A stretch of 5,474 nt of DNA from an uncultured Clostridia bacterium. GTDB taxonomy: Bacteria > Bacillota > Clostridia > UBA1381. Below the pieces are notes generated by a model. That model saw only the letters and a program-made list of their open reading frames with translations. It made no database searches and was not told the origin of the DNA. Of this stretch, positions 1 through 4,805 are shown in pieces (positions within the stretch are counted from its first letter, which is position 1; each line of letters begins with the position of its first letter). The translations under genes and the position numbers were made by a program. Location: positions 1 through 5,474 of the forward strand of contig CAKSFY010000134.1 in NCBI GenBank assembly GCA_934454035.1. The letters are read 5' to 3'.

Positions 1-1254
1 GCATAGCCGGGACAGTACATATTTGTCACGTATATCCTTTGACGATTTAAAGGTCATAGGCAGAATGTTGCTGTCTATACCTATTTCGTCGCAGCTTTTC
101 GGAGCACCTACAGTATCAAGAATTGATTCTATCTGATTCTCGTCTATCTCTTCGGTGATGATTTTAATAATCTCGTCCCGGTTTTTAATTATTTTTTCAA
201 GACGGATTCTATGTTTTGAAGCATCGTATTTATGTTCCTTTTTTTCAAGTGAAATCATGGCTTGAGCACCAATGCCGACAAATTCTGTGAGTGCGTCATT
301 CCATTTTTTCAAATCGAAATTTTTTACATATTCCAATGCTTTTTCTTTGTTGGGAATTGTGTTTTTTATTTGTTCATATACTTTTGCGACAATTACGGTT
401 GCAATTCCGCACTGTATTCCGTGTAAATCTGTTTTAGTTCCGAATGCAAGACCTCTCATATCCCAGATGTGCGAAATATAGTGTTCGCACCCTGAAGCAG
501 GACGGGACAGACCGGCATATTCCATTGCTGTTCCGCATGTAATCAAACCGTCAAACACAGCCTTGACGGCATTTTCATCTCTTTTTATTATACCGGAGGC
601 ATTTTCCGTGCATTTTTTCAAAGCGCTGCGTACCGTCTCCGCCACATATTCGCAGTAATATTCTCCGATAAGAAGATGTGCAATGCGCCACTCGCATATA
701 CTTATATATTTTGCAAGCATGTCGCCGAGACCGGACTGAATCATTCGTATAGGTGCGTTTTTCAGAATATCAATATCACCGATAATTACATCGGGGCATT
801 TTGTACTTAATGAGACTTTCAGCCCGTCCATTGCCATTGAAGAGGAAGCCGATGCATATCCGTCCATTGACGGCGCCGTTGCGACAATTATGTATGGGGT
901 TTTTGTTAGTTTGCTAAGCAGTTTACAGATATCGTTAATCACTCCGGAGCCGATGCCGATAATCATATCGCATTCATAGTCATAATGCATAACGGCAGAA
1001 CCGACACAGTGCTCATCAGGCTCGGGGCGGTCGGTTTGAAAAATATATTTTGAAAAAATGATGCCGTTTTCGGCGAGAATGTTGCAAACGTTTTTGCCTG
1101 CTGCATTATATGTATTGACATCTGCGAGGATAAACGGTTTTTGTGAATTAAATTTTTTTATAATATTGGGTAATTCGAGTATTGCCCCCGATTTTGTTAT
1201 TATTTCCTTTACCGATGAGCGGTGGATTTTTCCGCATTTGCAAGTATTGCTCAT
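1..1254 (-). CDS. araM: sn-glycerol-1-phosphate dehydrogenase, AraM/EgsA family (3' end cut by window edge)
   Basis: The family reversibly reduces dihydroxyacetone phosphate to sn-glycerol 1-phosphate with NAD(P)H in the cytoplasm. I translated 418 codons from the ATG at 1254; the frame is still open at base 1. Visible features in order: an N-terminal CKCGKIH segment (5-11), a Rossmann-type nucleotide site IGIGSGVIND (99-108), the SMDGYASASSSM block (129-140), GDIDIL (159-164), then the three expected metal ligands: Asp178 in GLGDMLAKY, His258 in SGCEHYISH and His278 in DLHGIQCG. The visible end, IRDKYVLSRLC, resembles the family's C-terminal region, so probably only a few residues are missing. 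GGAGGT sits 7 nt before the ATG, and a consensus-like promoter lies upstream, so this gene starts its own transcript. In Bacillus subtilis AraM supplies glycerol 1-phosphate for heptaprenylglyceryl phosphate, and the gene lies in the arabinose operon. No prenyltransferase partner or arabinose gene is visible here. Other iron-containing alcohol dehydrogenase-fold enzymes are less likely given these motifs. Confidence 0.93.
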   Translation of the reverse strand, partial: MSNTCKCGKIHRSSVKEIITKSGAILELPNIIKKFNSQKPFILADVNTYNAAGKNVCNILAENGIIFSKYIFQTDRPEPDEHCVGSAVMHYDYECDMIIGIGSGVINDICKLLSKLTKTPYIIVATAPSMDGYASASSSMAMDGLKVSLSTKCPDVIIGDIDILKNAPIRMIQSGLGDMLAKYISICEWRIAHLLIGEYYCEYVAETVRSALKKCTENASGIIKRDENAVKAVFDGLITCGTAMEYAGLSRPASGCEHYISHIWDMRGLAFGTKTDLHGIQCGIATVIVAKVYEQIKNTIPNKEKALEYVKNFDLKKWNDALTEFVGIGAQAMISLEKKEHKYDASKHRIRLEKIIKNRDEIIKIITEEIDENQIESILDTVGAPKSCDEIGIDSNILPMTFKSSKDIRDKYVLSRLC

Positions 1255-1261
1255 TTTTTTG

Positions 1262-1267
1262 ACCTCC
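1262..1267 (-). promoter_or_regulatory. Ribosome binding site of the glycerol-1-phosphate dehydrogenase gene
   Basis: The minus strand reads GGAGGT, followed by 7 nt (C and six A) and the ATG at 1254. This strong match fixes the start codon. Confidence 0.9.
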
Positions 1268-1301
1268 GTTTTATACTATAATGACCTAAAATACAGTATT
1301 A

Positions 1302-1330
1302 ATAATAGCAATAAATTCATAATGTGTCAA
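1302..1330 (-). promoter_or_regulatory. Sigma-A-type promoter of the glycerol-1-phosphate dehydrogenase gene
   Basis: On the minus strand the -35 box TTGACA (1330-1325) is separated by exactly 17 bp from the -10 box TATTAT (1307-1302). Transcription should begin near 1295, giving a leader of about 40 nt with no room for a large riboswitch. The -35 box sits between the arms of a 9-bp inverted repeat (see separate entry), which suggests regulated access. Confidence 0.85.
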
Positions 1331-1351
1331 TAAAATGATAGAATTATGAAT
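1315..1351. repeat. Inverted repeat flanking the -35 box, candidate operator
   Basis: ATTCATAAT at 1315-1323 is the perfect reverse complement of ATTATGAAT at 1343-1351, with 19 bp between them. The -35 box at 1325-1330 lies inside. The position suits a repressor site for the dehydrogenase promoter. The arms are AT-rich, and the same 9-mer also occurs at 2623-2631 inside the pseudouridine synthase gene, so chance is a real alternative. Confidence 0.35.
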
Positions 1352-1403
1352 AAAAAGTTCAATATATGATTTCAAAGGTGAATTTTAAAATCATATATTG
1401 AAC
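1351..1403 (-). terminator. Intrinsic terminator of the rluA-like/deoR operon
   Basis: A perfect 16-bp inverted repeat, with arms at 1388-1403 and 1357-1372 and a 15-nt loop, begins 11 bp after the regulator's stop codon. On the minus strand the hairpin is followed directly by TTTTT (1356-1352). The stem is unusually AT-rich for a terminator, but its length and the T run support the call. The plus strand has no T run after the hairpin, so it acts in one direction. The long arms could also be protein-binding half-sites. Confidence 0.75.
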
Positions 1404-1414
1404 AAAATATTGGT

Positions 1415-1918
1415 TTATGAATTATTATTTAATAAACGGAGAATATTTTCCGGTATATCACCGTCACTGATAATGCCGTCAATTTCGGATATATGGCAGA
1501 GGTTGTGCAGACAGGTTCGCCCGAATTTATTGCTGTTGCATAGGAGAAAACTATGTTTTGATTGTTTTATCATAATGCGCCGCAAATCGTTTTCTTCTTC
1601 GGAGGTGTCGGTAAGATACCCGTTCTCAGATAAGCCCCGGCATGAGAAAAATGCAATATCGGCATTATATTTCAGAAGCGCTTCCTCGGCAGGCTGCCCC
1701 ACGTATGCAAAAGATTTTATTATCATATTTCCGCCCGTGCATATATTATTTATCCCGAATTCACCAAGTAAAAAGGAAGTCTTGGCACCGTTGGTTATTA
1801 CTATCGTTTCACTGCATTTTTCTGCAAGATAGGGTATAATGCAATATGCACTTGTTGACGCGTCGAGCATAACAGTATCCCCATCGTGAATCAGCTCTGC
1901 CGCTTTTTGGGCAATGAT
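1415..1918 (-). CDS. DeoR-family regulator, C-terminal (effector-domain) fragment in the -1 frame
   Basis: From the A8 run this frame encodes 167 residues matching the DeoR C-terminal sensor domain. It includes the HDGDTVMLDAS phosphate-binding start, the SCRGLSENGYLTD region and the SFLLCNSNKFG strand near the end. An internal ATG at 1870 follows a weak GGGGA at a plausible spacing, but starting there would remove the first strand and helix of the domain. Independent translation therefore seems less likely than an intended fusion with the upstream half. Confidence 0.65.
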   Translation of the reverse strand: MIAQKAAELIHDGDTVMLDASTSAYCIIPYLAEKCSETIVITNGAKTSFLLGEFGINNICTGGNMIIKSFAYVGQPAEEALLKYNADIAFFSCRGLSENGYLTDTSEEENDLRRIMIKQSKHSFLLCNSNKFGRTCLHNLCHISEIDGIISDGDIPENILRLLNNNS

Positions 1919-2160
1919 TTTTTTTCTTCCGATTGCTCGCCTTCACGCAGAAAAAATGATATTTTATCATCGGGAGATTTTTTTACAGCCATAACTCCGC
2001 CGTGCGTTCTGATGATAAGTCCTTTTTCTTCAAGCTTCAAGAGGTCCCGGCGCAAAGTGGACAGGCTTGTATATTGATTTTTCAGCAACGTTTTTATTGA
2101 TATAAATTCCGATTTTTCTATGACAGAGAGCAGTTCCTTTTCTCTTTCGTAAAACGGCAT
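1891..2160 (-). CDS. DeoR-family regulator, N-terminal (DNA-binding) fragment as read in frame 0
   Basis: This is the 89-residue product if no slippage occurs. It holds the whole winged helix-turn-helix (about residues 5-56) and a linker, then an out-of-frame tail of eight residues (SLPKKRQS) after Lys81. It lacks the effector and oligomerisation domain, so it is unlikely to work as a normal ligand-responsive repressor. The ATG at 2160 is fixed by AAGGAGG 7 nt upstream. Confidence 0.7.
   Translation of the reverse strand: MPFYEREKELLSVIEKSEFISIKTLLKNQYTSLSTLRRDLLKLEEKGLIIRTHGGVMAVKKSPDDKISFFLREGEQSEEKKSLPKKRQS
1918..1925 (-). other. A8 homopolymer and slippery heptamer at the DeoR frame change
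   Basis: The coding strand reads GAA GAA AAA AAA TCA in frame 0. The last seven A form A AAA AAA in the X XXY YYZ register used for bacterial -1 slippage. Re-pairing one base back gives AAA AAA ATC ATT and restores the DeoR frame. A four-base stem (TGCC/GGCA) could form a few bases downstream, but it is weak. The run is also long enough for RNA polymerase slippage or sequencing error. Confidence 0.6.
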
Positions 2161-2167
2161 AATTAAG

Positions 2168-2174
2168 CCTCCTT
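2168..2174 (-). promoter_or_regulatory. Ribosome binding site of the DeoR-family gene
   Basis: AAGGAGG on the minus strand lies 7 nt before the ATG at 2160. It overlaps the TAA stop codon (2173-2175) of the pseudouridine synthase gene. This tight arrangement is typical of translational coupling within an operon. Confidence 0.9.
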
Positions 2175-3123
2175 ATATTGCATAACCGAATCTTTCTGCA
2201 AATTCTACATTCTTAACAGTAAATGTTTTGCCGTTAAAATAATCCAGACATCCGGCATTTGTTGTGAATTTAAATTCCAGCTTATATGAATATAATGCTT
2301 GGTGTTTATACTCGTTTCGTGATTTTCCGTACTTTCCGTCGCCTGCAAGCGGATGCCCGATATGAGCCAAATGCGCCCTGATTTGATGAGTTCTTCCTGT
2401 CAGCAAATCAATTTCCAAAAGTGACATATTGTCTTTTTGGGCAAGCACGCGATATTCGGTTCTTATTCTTTTTGCGCCCTTTTGCGGATTGTCGGTGACA
2501 TAAACTCTTTTTTTTATTTCGTCTTTAAAAAGATAACCGTCAAGTATTGCCTGCTTTTTACCGAAATACCCCTCGGCAATACACAGGTATTTTTTTACCA
2601 ATTCTCTGTCTTTTATTTTTTGATTCATAATGCGCAAAGCCTCGGCATTTTTTGCAGCAATAACAATGCCGCCGGTATTCCTGTCGATTCTGTTGCACAG
2701 AGACGGAACAAATGTATTTTCTTTTTCCGGGCAATATTCTCCGTTTTGGTACAAATGTGCTTTGATGTGCTCAATCAGCGTGTCATAGTCTCCGGTGTCA
2801 TCACTGTGCACAAGCATTCCGGGTTTTTTATCGGCAAGCAGAATATTTTCATCCTCATAGATTATGTCAATTTTGGGGTTGATTTTGTAAAAAGCTTCGT
2901 CATATTCCGGCTTTTCAAAAAACTCATCCTTAAAATAAAGTGATAATAAATCTCCCTCGCAAAGTTTATATGAAGCGTCCTTTATATGTCTGCCGTTGAC
3001 TTTGATGCAGTTTTTTCTAAAGCCTTTGTAAAGCATACCCTGCGGCAGAAACGGCATAAATTTTGTTATGAATTTATCTATGCGCTGATTTGCGTCATTT
3101 TTGTTAATAATTATTTCTTTCAA
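2173..3123 (-). CDS. RluA-family rRNA pseudouridine synthase with S4 domain
   Basis: Members isomerise specific uridines to pseudouridine in ribosomal RNA. An N-terminal S4-like RNA-binding domain (about residues 8-65, including IKVNGRHIKDASYKL) precedes the catalytic domain. The catalytic Asp lies in CNRIDRNTGG (Asp147 from this start). The later motif LLTGRTHQIRAHLAHIGHP and the GDGKYG block are also present. I prefer the TTG at 3123 because LKEIIINKNDANQRIDKF looks like a natural N-terminus and a weak AGGGA lies 7 nt upstream. A GTG at 3162 would add 13 residues, has no visible ribosome binding site and abuts the divergent tRNA promoter. The product is 316 residues (329 with GTG), normal for the RluC/RluD group, but the target uridine cannot be assigned. 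The gene leads the operon with the DeoR gene; I see no convincing promoter for it. Confidence 0.93.
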   Translation of the reverse strand: MKEIIINKNDANQRIDKFITKFMPFLPQGMLYKGFRKNCIKVNGRHIKDASYKLCEGDLLSLYFKDEFFEKPEYDEAFYKINPKIDIIYEDENILLADKKPGMLVHSDDTGDYDTLIEHIKAHLYQNGEYCPEKENTFVPSLCNRIDRNTGGIVIAAKNAEALRIMNQKIKDRELVKKYLCIAEGYFGKKQAILDGYLFKDEIKKRVYVTDNPQKGAKRIRTEYRVLAQKDNMSLLEIDLLTGRTHQIRAHLAHIGHPLAGDGKYGKSRNEYKHQALYSYKLEFKFTTNAGCLDYFNGKTFTVKNVEFAERFGYAI

Positions 3124-3162
3124 TTTTTTATCCCTGTTTTCTGAATTTATTTTTAAAAACAC

Positions 3163-3191
3163 TTGACAAAGTATTCATAAAGTGTTATAAT
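3163..3191 (+). promoter_or_regulatory. Consensus sigma-A promoter of the tRNA-Arg gene
   Basis: TTGACA (3163-3168) and TATAAT (3186-3191) are both perfect consensus hexamers with an optimal 17-bp spacer. Transcription should start near 3198, about 18 nt before the mature tRNA. Such strength is typical of stable RNA genes. The region also lies between the divergent tRNA and pseudouridine synthase genes. Confidence 0.92.
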
Positions 3192-3215
3192 TAAATACGT
3201 TGTTAAATATGGTAT

Positions 3216-3292
3216 GCGCCGGTAGCTCAGTTGGATAGAGTGTTTGGCTACGAACCAAAAGGTCGGGGGTTCGAATCCCTTCCGGCGTACCA
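3216..3292 (+). tRNA. tRNA-Arg (anticodon ACG), CCA encoded
   Basis: The 77-nt sequence folds as a complete cloverleaf. The acceptor stem GCGCCGG pairs with CCGGCGT (one terminal G-U), then comes discriminator A and an encoded CCA. The D arm is GCTC/GAGT around AGTTGGATA. The anticodon stem TTTGG/CCAAA encloses loop CTACGAA, with anticodon ACG at 3250-3252. The T arm is GGGGG/CCCTT around TTCGAAT, with two G-U pairs. It decodes CGN arginine codons, and A34 is expected to be converted to inosine by TadA. It is a single-gene unit with its own promoter and terminator and no intron. Confidence 0.97.
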
Positions 3293-3326
3293 AAAATCGA
3301 CAAGTGCGACAGTGCTTGTCGATTTT
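3293..3326 (+). terminator. Intrinsic terminator of the tRNA-Arg gene
   Basis: Directly after the CCA end, AAAATCGACAAG (3293-3304) pairs perfectly with CTTGTCGATTTT (3315-3326) around a 10-nt loop. The stem ends in T's on the plus strand and would end in T's on the minus strand as well, so it could work in both directions. Only four T's are present, so termination may be moderate. Confidence 0.8.
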
Positions 3327-3429
3327 GCTTATTATCTCTTCACTTGAATTTTGTGTGCCGATTTTTGGAAAGTGAAAAGTGAAGAAGAATTATACAATAG
3401 GTACTATATAATTAATATATCATAATCCG
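3327..3429. other. Gene-free convergent spacer
   Basis: This stretch lies between the tRNA terminator and the glycoside hydrolase terminator and is very AT-rich on its right side. No coding frame with start, ribosome binding site and family resemblance is visible. The only structure is a 9-bp inverted repeat, TCTTCACTT (3337-3345) with AAGTGAAGA (3377-3385). A second partial copy of the right arm (AAGTGAA at 3370-3376) offers an alternative pairing. Confidence 0.6.
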
Positions 3430-3465
3430 AAAAAAAAGTCAAGGGCGGTCCGAAAGGCCGCCCTT
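3430..3465 (-). terminator. Intrinsic terminator of the GH63-like glycoside hydrolase gene
   Basis: Ten bases after the stop codon the minus strand forms a GC-rich hairpin. AAGGGCGG/CCGCCCTT (3441-3448 and 3458-3465) is extended by a CC/GG pair around a tetraloop, with one bulged base at 3449. A short GAC and then eight T's (3437-3430) follow. This is a strong Rho-independent terminator. Confidence 0.92.
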
Positions 3466-3475
3466 ATATAAGTAT

Positions 3476-4720
3476 TTAAAATTCTTCTGTTACATCACGG
3501 TTTTCATACCATGCAATTATATTGTTTGCAAGCATGTTCCAGCTTTGAAAGCCTTGATTGTTTACTCCGGCACCTGTGTCGGGGTCGTAATATTCGTGCA
3601 TTTCGCCGCAGGTTTCTATGTCTTTGCCGAACAAAGTTATAATTTTTTCGGCAAGCTCTTTTGCTTCTTTTTCATATCCGTATTTAACGAGTGATTTAAA
3701 GGCTATATAATTTACAATTCCCCATACCGGACCGAGCCAGCAGGAGGGATTACCCGATTTTACAACCAGATACATTTGCTCAAGCTTGGACAGTGAACGT
3801 ATTCCGAATTTTGCACACAGAGTATTTTCATTCAAAATATTTTCTTTTATTATTCTTTCAGCTTGCTCCTTTGTTGCTATTCCTGACCAAAGAGCCATAA
3901 TTCCTGCCCACACGTCAATTTTTTGTATTACGGAGGACCAATGTCTGGGCATGCCGCTGTGTAGCCATTCGTTTTCGGTATCAATCGGACGAAGATTTAT
4001 GTCCGCACTGTAGTAAAATCCGTTCCGTTCGTCCCACAGATATTTTCTTACGGAATCACCGAGCTTAAGACGGTAATCACTGTATTTTTTACTGTCTCTT
4101 TTAAATAGCTTGCATATGTATTCCATTGCCTCATATTCCTTATACATAAGGCAGTTAAGAAAAACGGACGCAGAGCTCTTCGGGGGACGGTAAAATGTAC
4201 ATGGGTCGTTGTCAACTCCTATTGCCATATCGTCAATCCAAAAAAACAGACCGGTATCTTTATGTAAGAAAAATTTGCGGTAGGCATCAACAAATTTTTC
4301 CAGTTTATCGAAATAAGGCTCAAGCCATGAACTGTCGCCGCTTTCTTTTATAATAAACGCGGCATGCTGAACCAGACAAGGTTTATGCATATTTGTTTCG
4401 GGATTGTTTGAAAGCTCGGGCAAGGTTTTATCCGGCATAATACTTATAGGTACTCGCCCATTCCCGTCCATATGTTCAAAAAAATTCAATACACAGCCTT
4501 TTTCGCATTTCAAATATTCCGGGTCGTAATTATTATTATCCGCCATAATTTGCCTGACGGCTATATCTGTCAGCCAACTGTCCCAATCCCAAAGGGAATC
4601 GGAATAATCGCTGCTGCCGGGGACAATAAACGGATATTTCAGATTTCCGCTCGGGCATCTTGTCATTTTGGTATATTCATTTTTTGAGTATTCTTTTATA
4701 AGCTTTATATATTTTTCCAA
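3476..4720 (-). CDS. GH63-like (alpha/alpha)6-barrel glycoside hydrolase, related to mannosylglycerate hydrolases
   Basis: This 414-residue protein has no signal peptide or membrane segment, so it should act in the cytoplasm. Family marks, in order: WDWDSW (44-49), typical of the GH37/GH63 substrate pocket; GVDNDP (168-173), whose Asp170 fits the general acid; MPRHWSSV (257-264); WLGPVWGIVNYIAFKSL (328-344); and EMHEYYDPDTGAG (373-385), whose Glu376 fits the general base. Length and motif order match the short bacterial enzymes of the mannosylglycerate/glucosylglycerate hydrolase group, which release sugar from small glycosides. The true substrate cannot be read from the sequence, and oligosaccharide alpha-glucosidase activity is also possible. 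The start is a TTG at 4720: an in-frame TGA lies three codons upstream, AAAGGA sits 10 nt before it, and the ATG at 4730 is in another frame and stops after 11 codons. The gene is monocistronic, with its own promoter and terminator. Confidence 0.85.
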   Translation of the reverse strand: MEKYIKLIKEYSKNEYTKMTRCPSGNLKYPFIVPGSSDYSDSLWDWDSWLTDIAVRQIMADNNNYDPEYLKCEKGCVLNFFEHMDGNGRVPISIMPDKTLPELSNNPETNMHKPCLVQHAAFIIKESGDSSWLEPYFDKLEKFVDAYRKFFLHKDTGLFFWIDDMAIGVDNDPCTFYRPPKSSASVFLNCLMYKEYEAMEYICKLFKRDSKKYSDYRLKLGDSVRKYLWDERNGFYYSADINLRPIDTENEWLHSGMPRHWSSVIQKIDVWAGIMALWSGIATKEQAERIIKENILNENTLCAKFGIRSLSKLEQMYLVVKSGNPSCWLGPVWGIVNYIAFKSLVKYGYEKEAKELAEKIITLFGKDIETCGEMHEYYDPDTGAGVNNQGFQSWNMLANNIIAWYENRDVTEEF

Positions 4721-4730
4721 ACTGAATCAT

Positions 4731-4736
4731 TCCTTT
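4731..4736 (-). promoter_or_regulatory. Ribosome binding site deciding the TTG start of the glycoside hydrolase
   Basis: AAAGGA on the minus strand ends 10 nt before the TTG at 4720. The spacing is slightly long, but no other in-frame start is available nearby: the next Met is at residue 19, and a stop codon lies just upstream. Confidence 0.65.
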
Positions 4737-4744
4737 CCGCTTTT

Positions 4745-4773
4745 ATTATAAAATAGTTTTGTTTTTATGTCAA
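4745..4773 (-). promoter_or_regulatory. Consensus sigma-A promoter of the glycoside hydrolase gene
   Basis: On the minus strand TTGACA (4773-4768) and TATAAT (4750-4745) are separated by exactly 17 bp. Both boxes are perfect. The start point near 4738 would leave a leader of under 20 nt. A perfect promoter implies strong basal expression unless a repressor acts; I see no operator-like palindrome over it. Confidence 0.9.
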
Positions 4774-4805
4774 TAAATGCAAATAAAACGGAAAAAATGC
4801 CCATG

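Larger units (their letters stand above)
1415..2160 (-). pseudogene. DeoR-family transcriptional regulator, interrupted by a one-base frame change
   Basis: DeoR-family proteins pair an N-terminal winged helix-turn-helix with a C-terminal sugar-phosphate-sensing domain and usually repress carbohydrate operons. Residues 1-56 from the ATG at 2160 carry the signature STLRRDL followed by LEEKGLIIRTHGGV. The frame then ends early at a TGA (1891-1893). Shifting back by one base at the A8 run (1918-1925) continues directly as IIAQKAAELIHDGDTVMLDAS, the expected DeoR effector-domain sequence. It runs on to a TAA at 1415-1417, with later blocks VITNG, CTGGN and CNSNKFG. The joined product would be 248 residues, the normal family length. 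Both halves are otherwise intact, so the cause is a very recent mutation, a homopolymer sequencing error or genuine -1 slippage. The gene follows the pseudouridine synthase by 12 bp and is probably co-transcribed with it. The effector is unknown. Confidence 0.88.

Noticed and set aside
1255..1301. Riboswitch or leader RNA before the glycerol-1-phosphate dehydrogenase gene
   Set aside because: The predicted leader is only about 40 nt and shows no conserved riboswitch core or terminator/antiterminator pair.
1398..1832. Open frame on the plus strand opposite the DeoR C-terminal half
   Set aside because: Shadow of the minus-strand gene. It starts within the terminator region, has no ribosome binding site, and its translation resembles no family.
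1415..2160. Two separate genes: a small DNA-binding protein and a separate sensor protein
   Set aside because: Joined with a single -1 step they give one DeoR protein of normal length with no gap or duplication. A natural two-gene split would not fall exactly inside a homopolymer.
2692..2706. NRID in place of the more usual HRLD at the catalytic motif of the RluA-family protein
   Set aside because: The catalytic Asp is kept. From memory, Asn at this position occurs in some Firmicute members of the family, so it is not evidence of inactivation.
2437..2943. Long open frame on the plus strand within the pseudouridine synthase gene
   Set aside because: The Phe-rich, membrane-like composition comes from reading A-rich minus-strand codons in reverse. 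It has no promoter or ribosome binding site, and the minus-strand gene is clearly real.
3216..3292. tRNA-Arg as an integration (att) site of a mobile element
   Set aside because: No integrase, no repeated tRNA 3' fragment downstream within the window, and the flanking genes look chromosomal.
4774..4805. Terminator after the M19 dipeptidase gene
   Set aside because: T-rich runs are present on the minus strand, but no stem of useful length forms before them.
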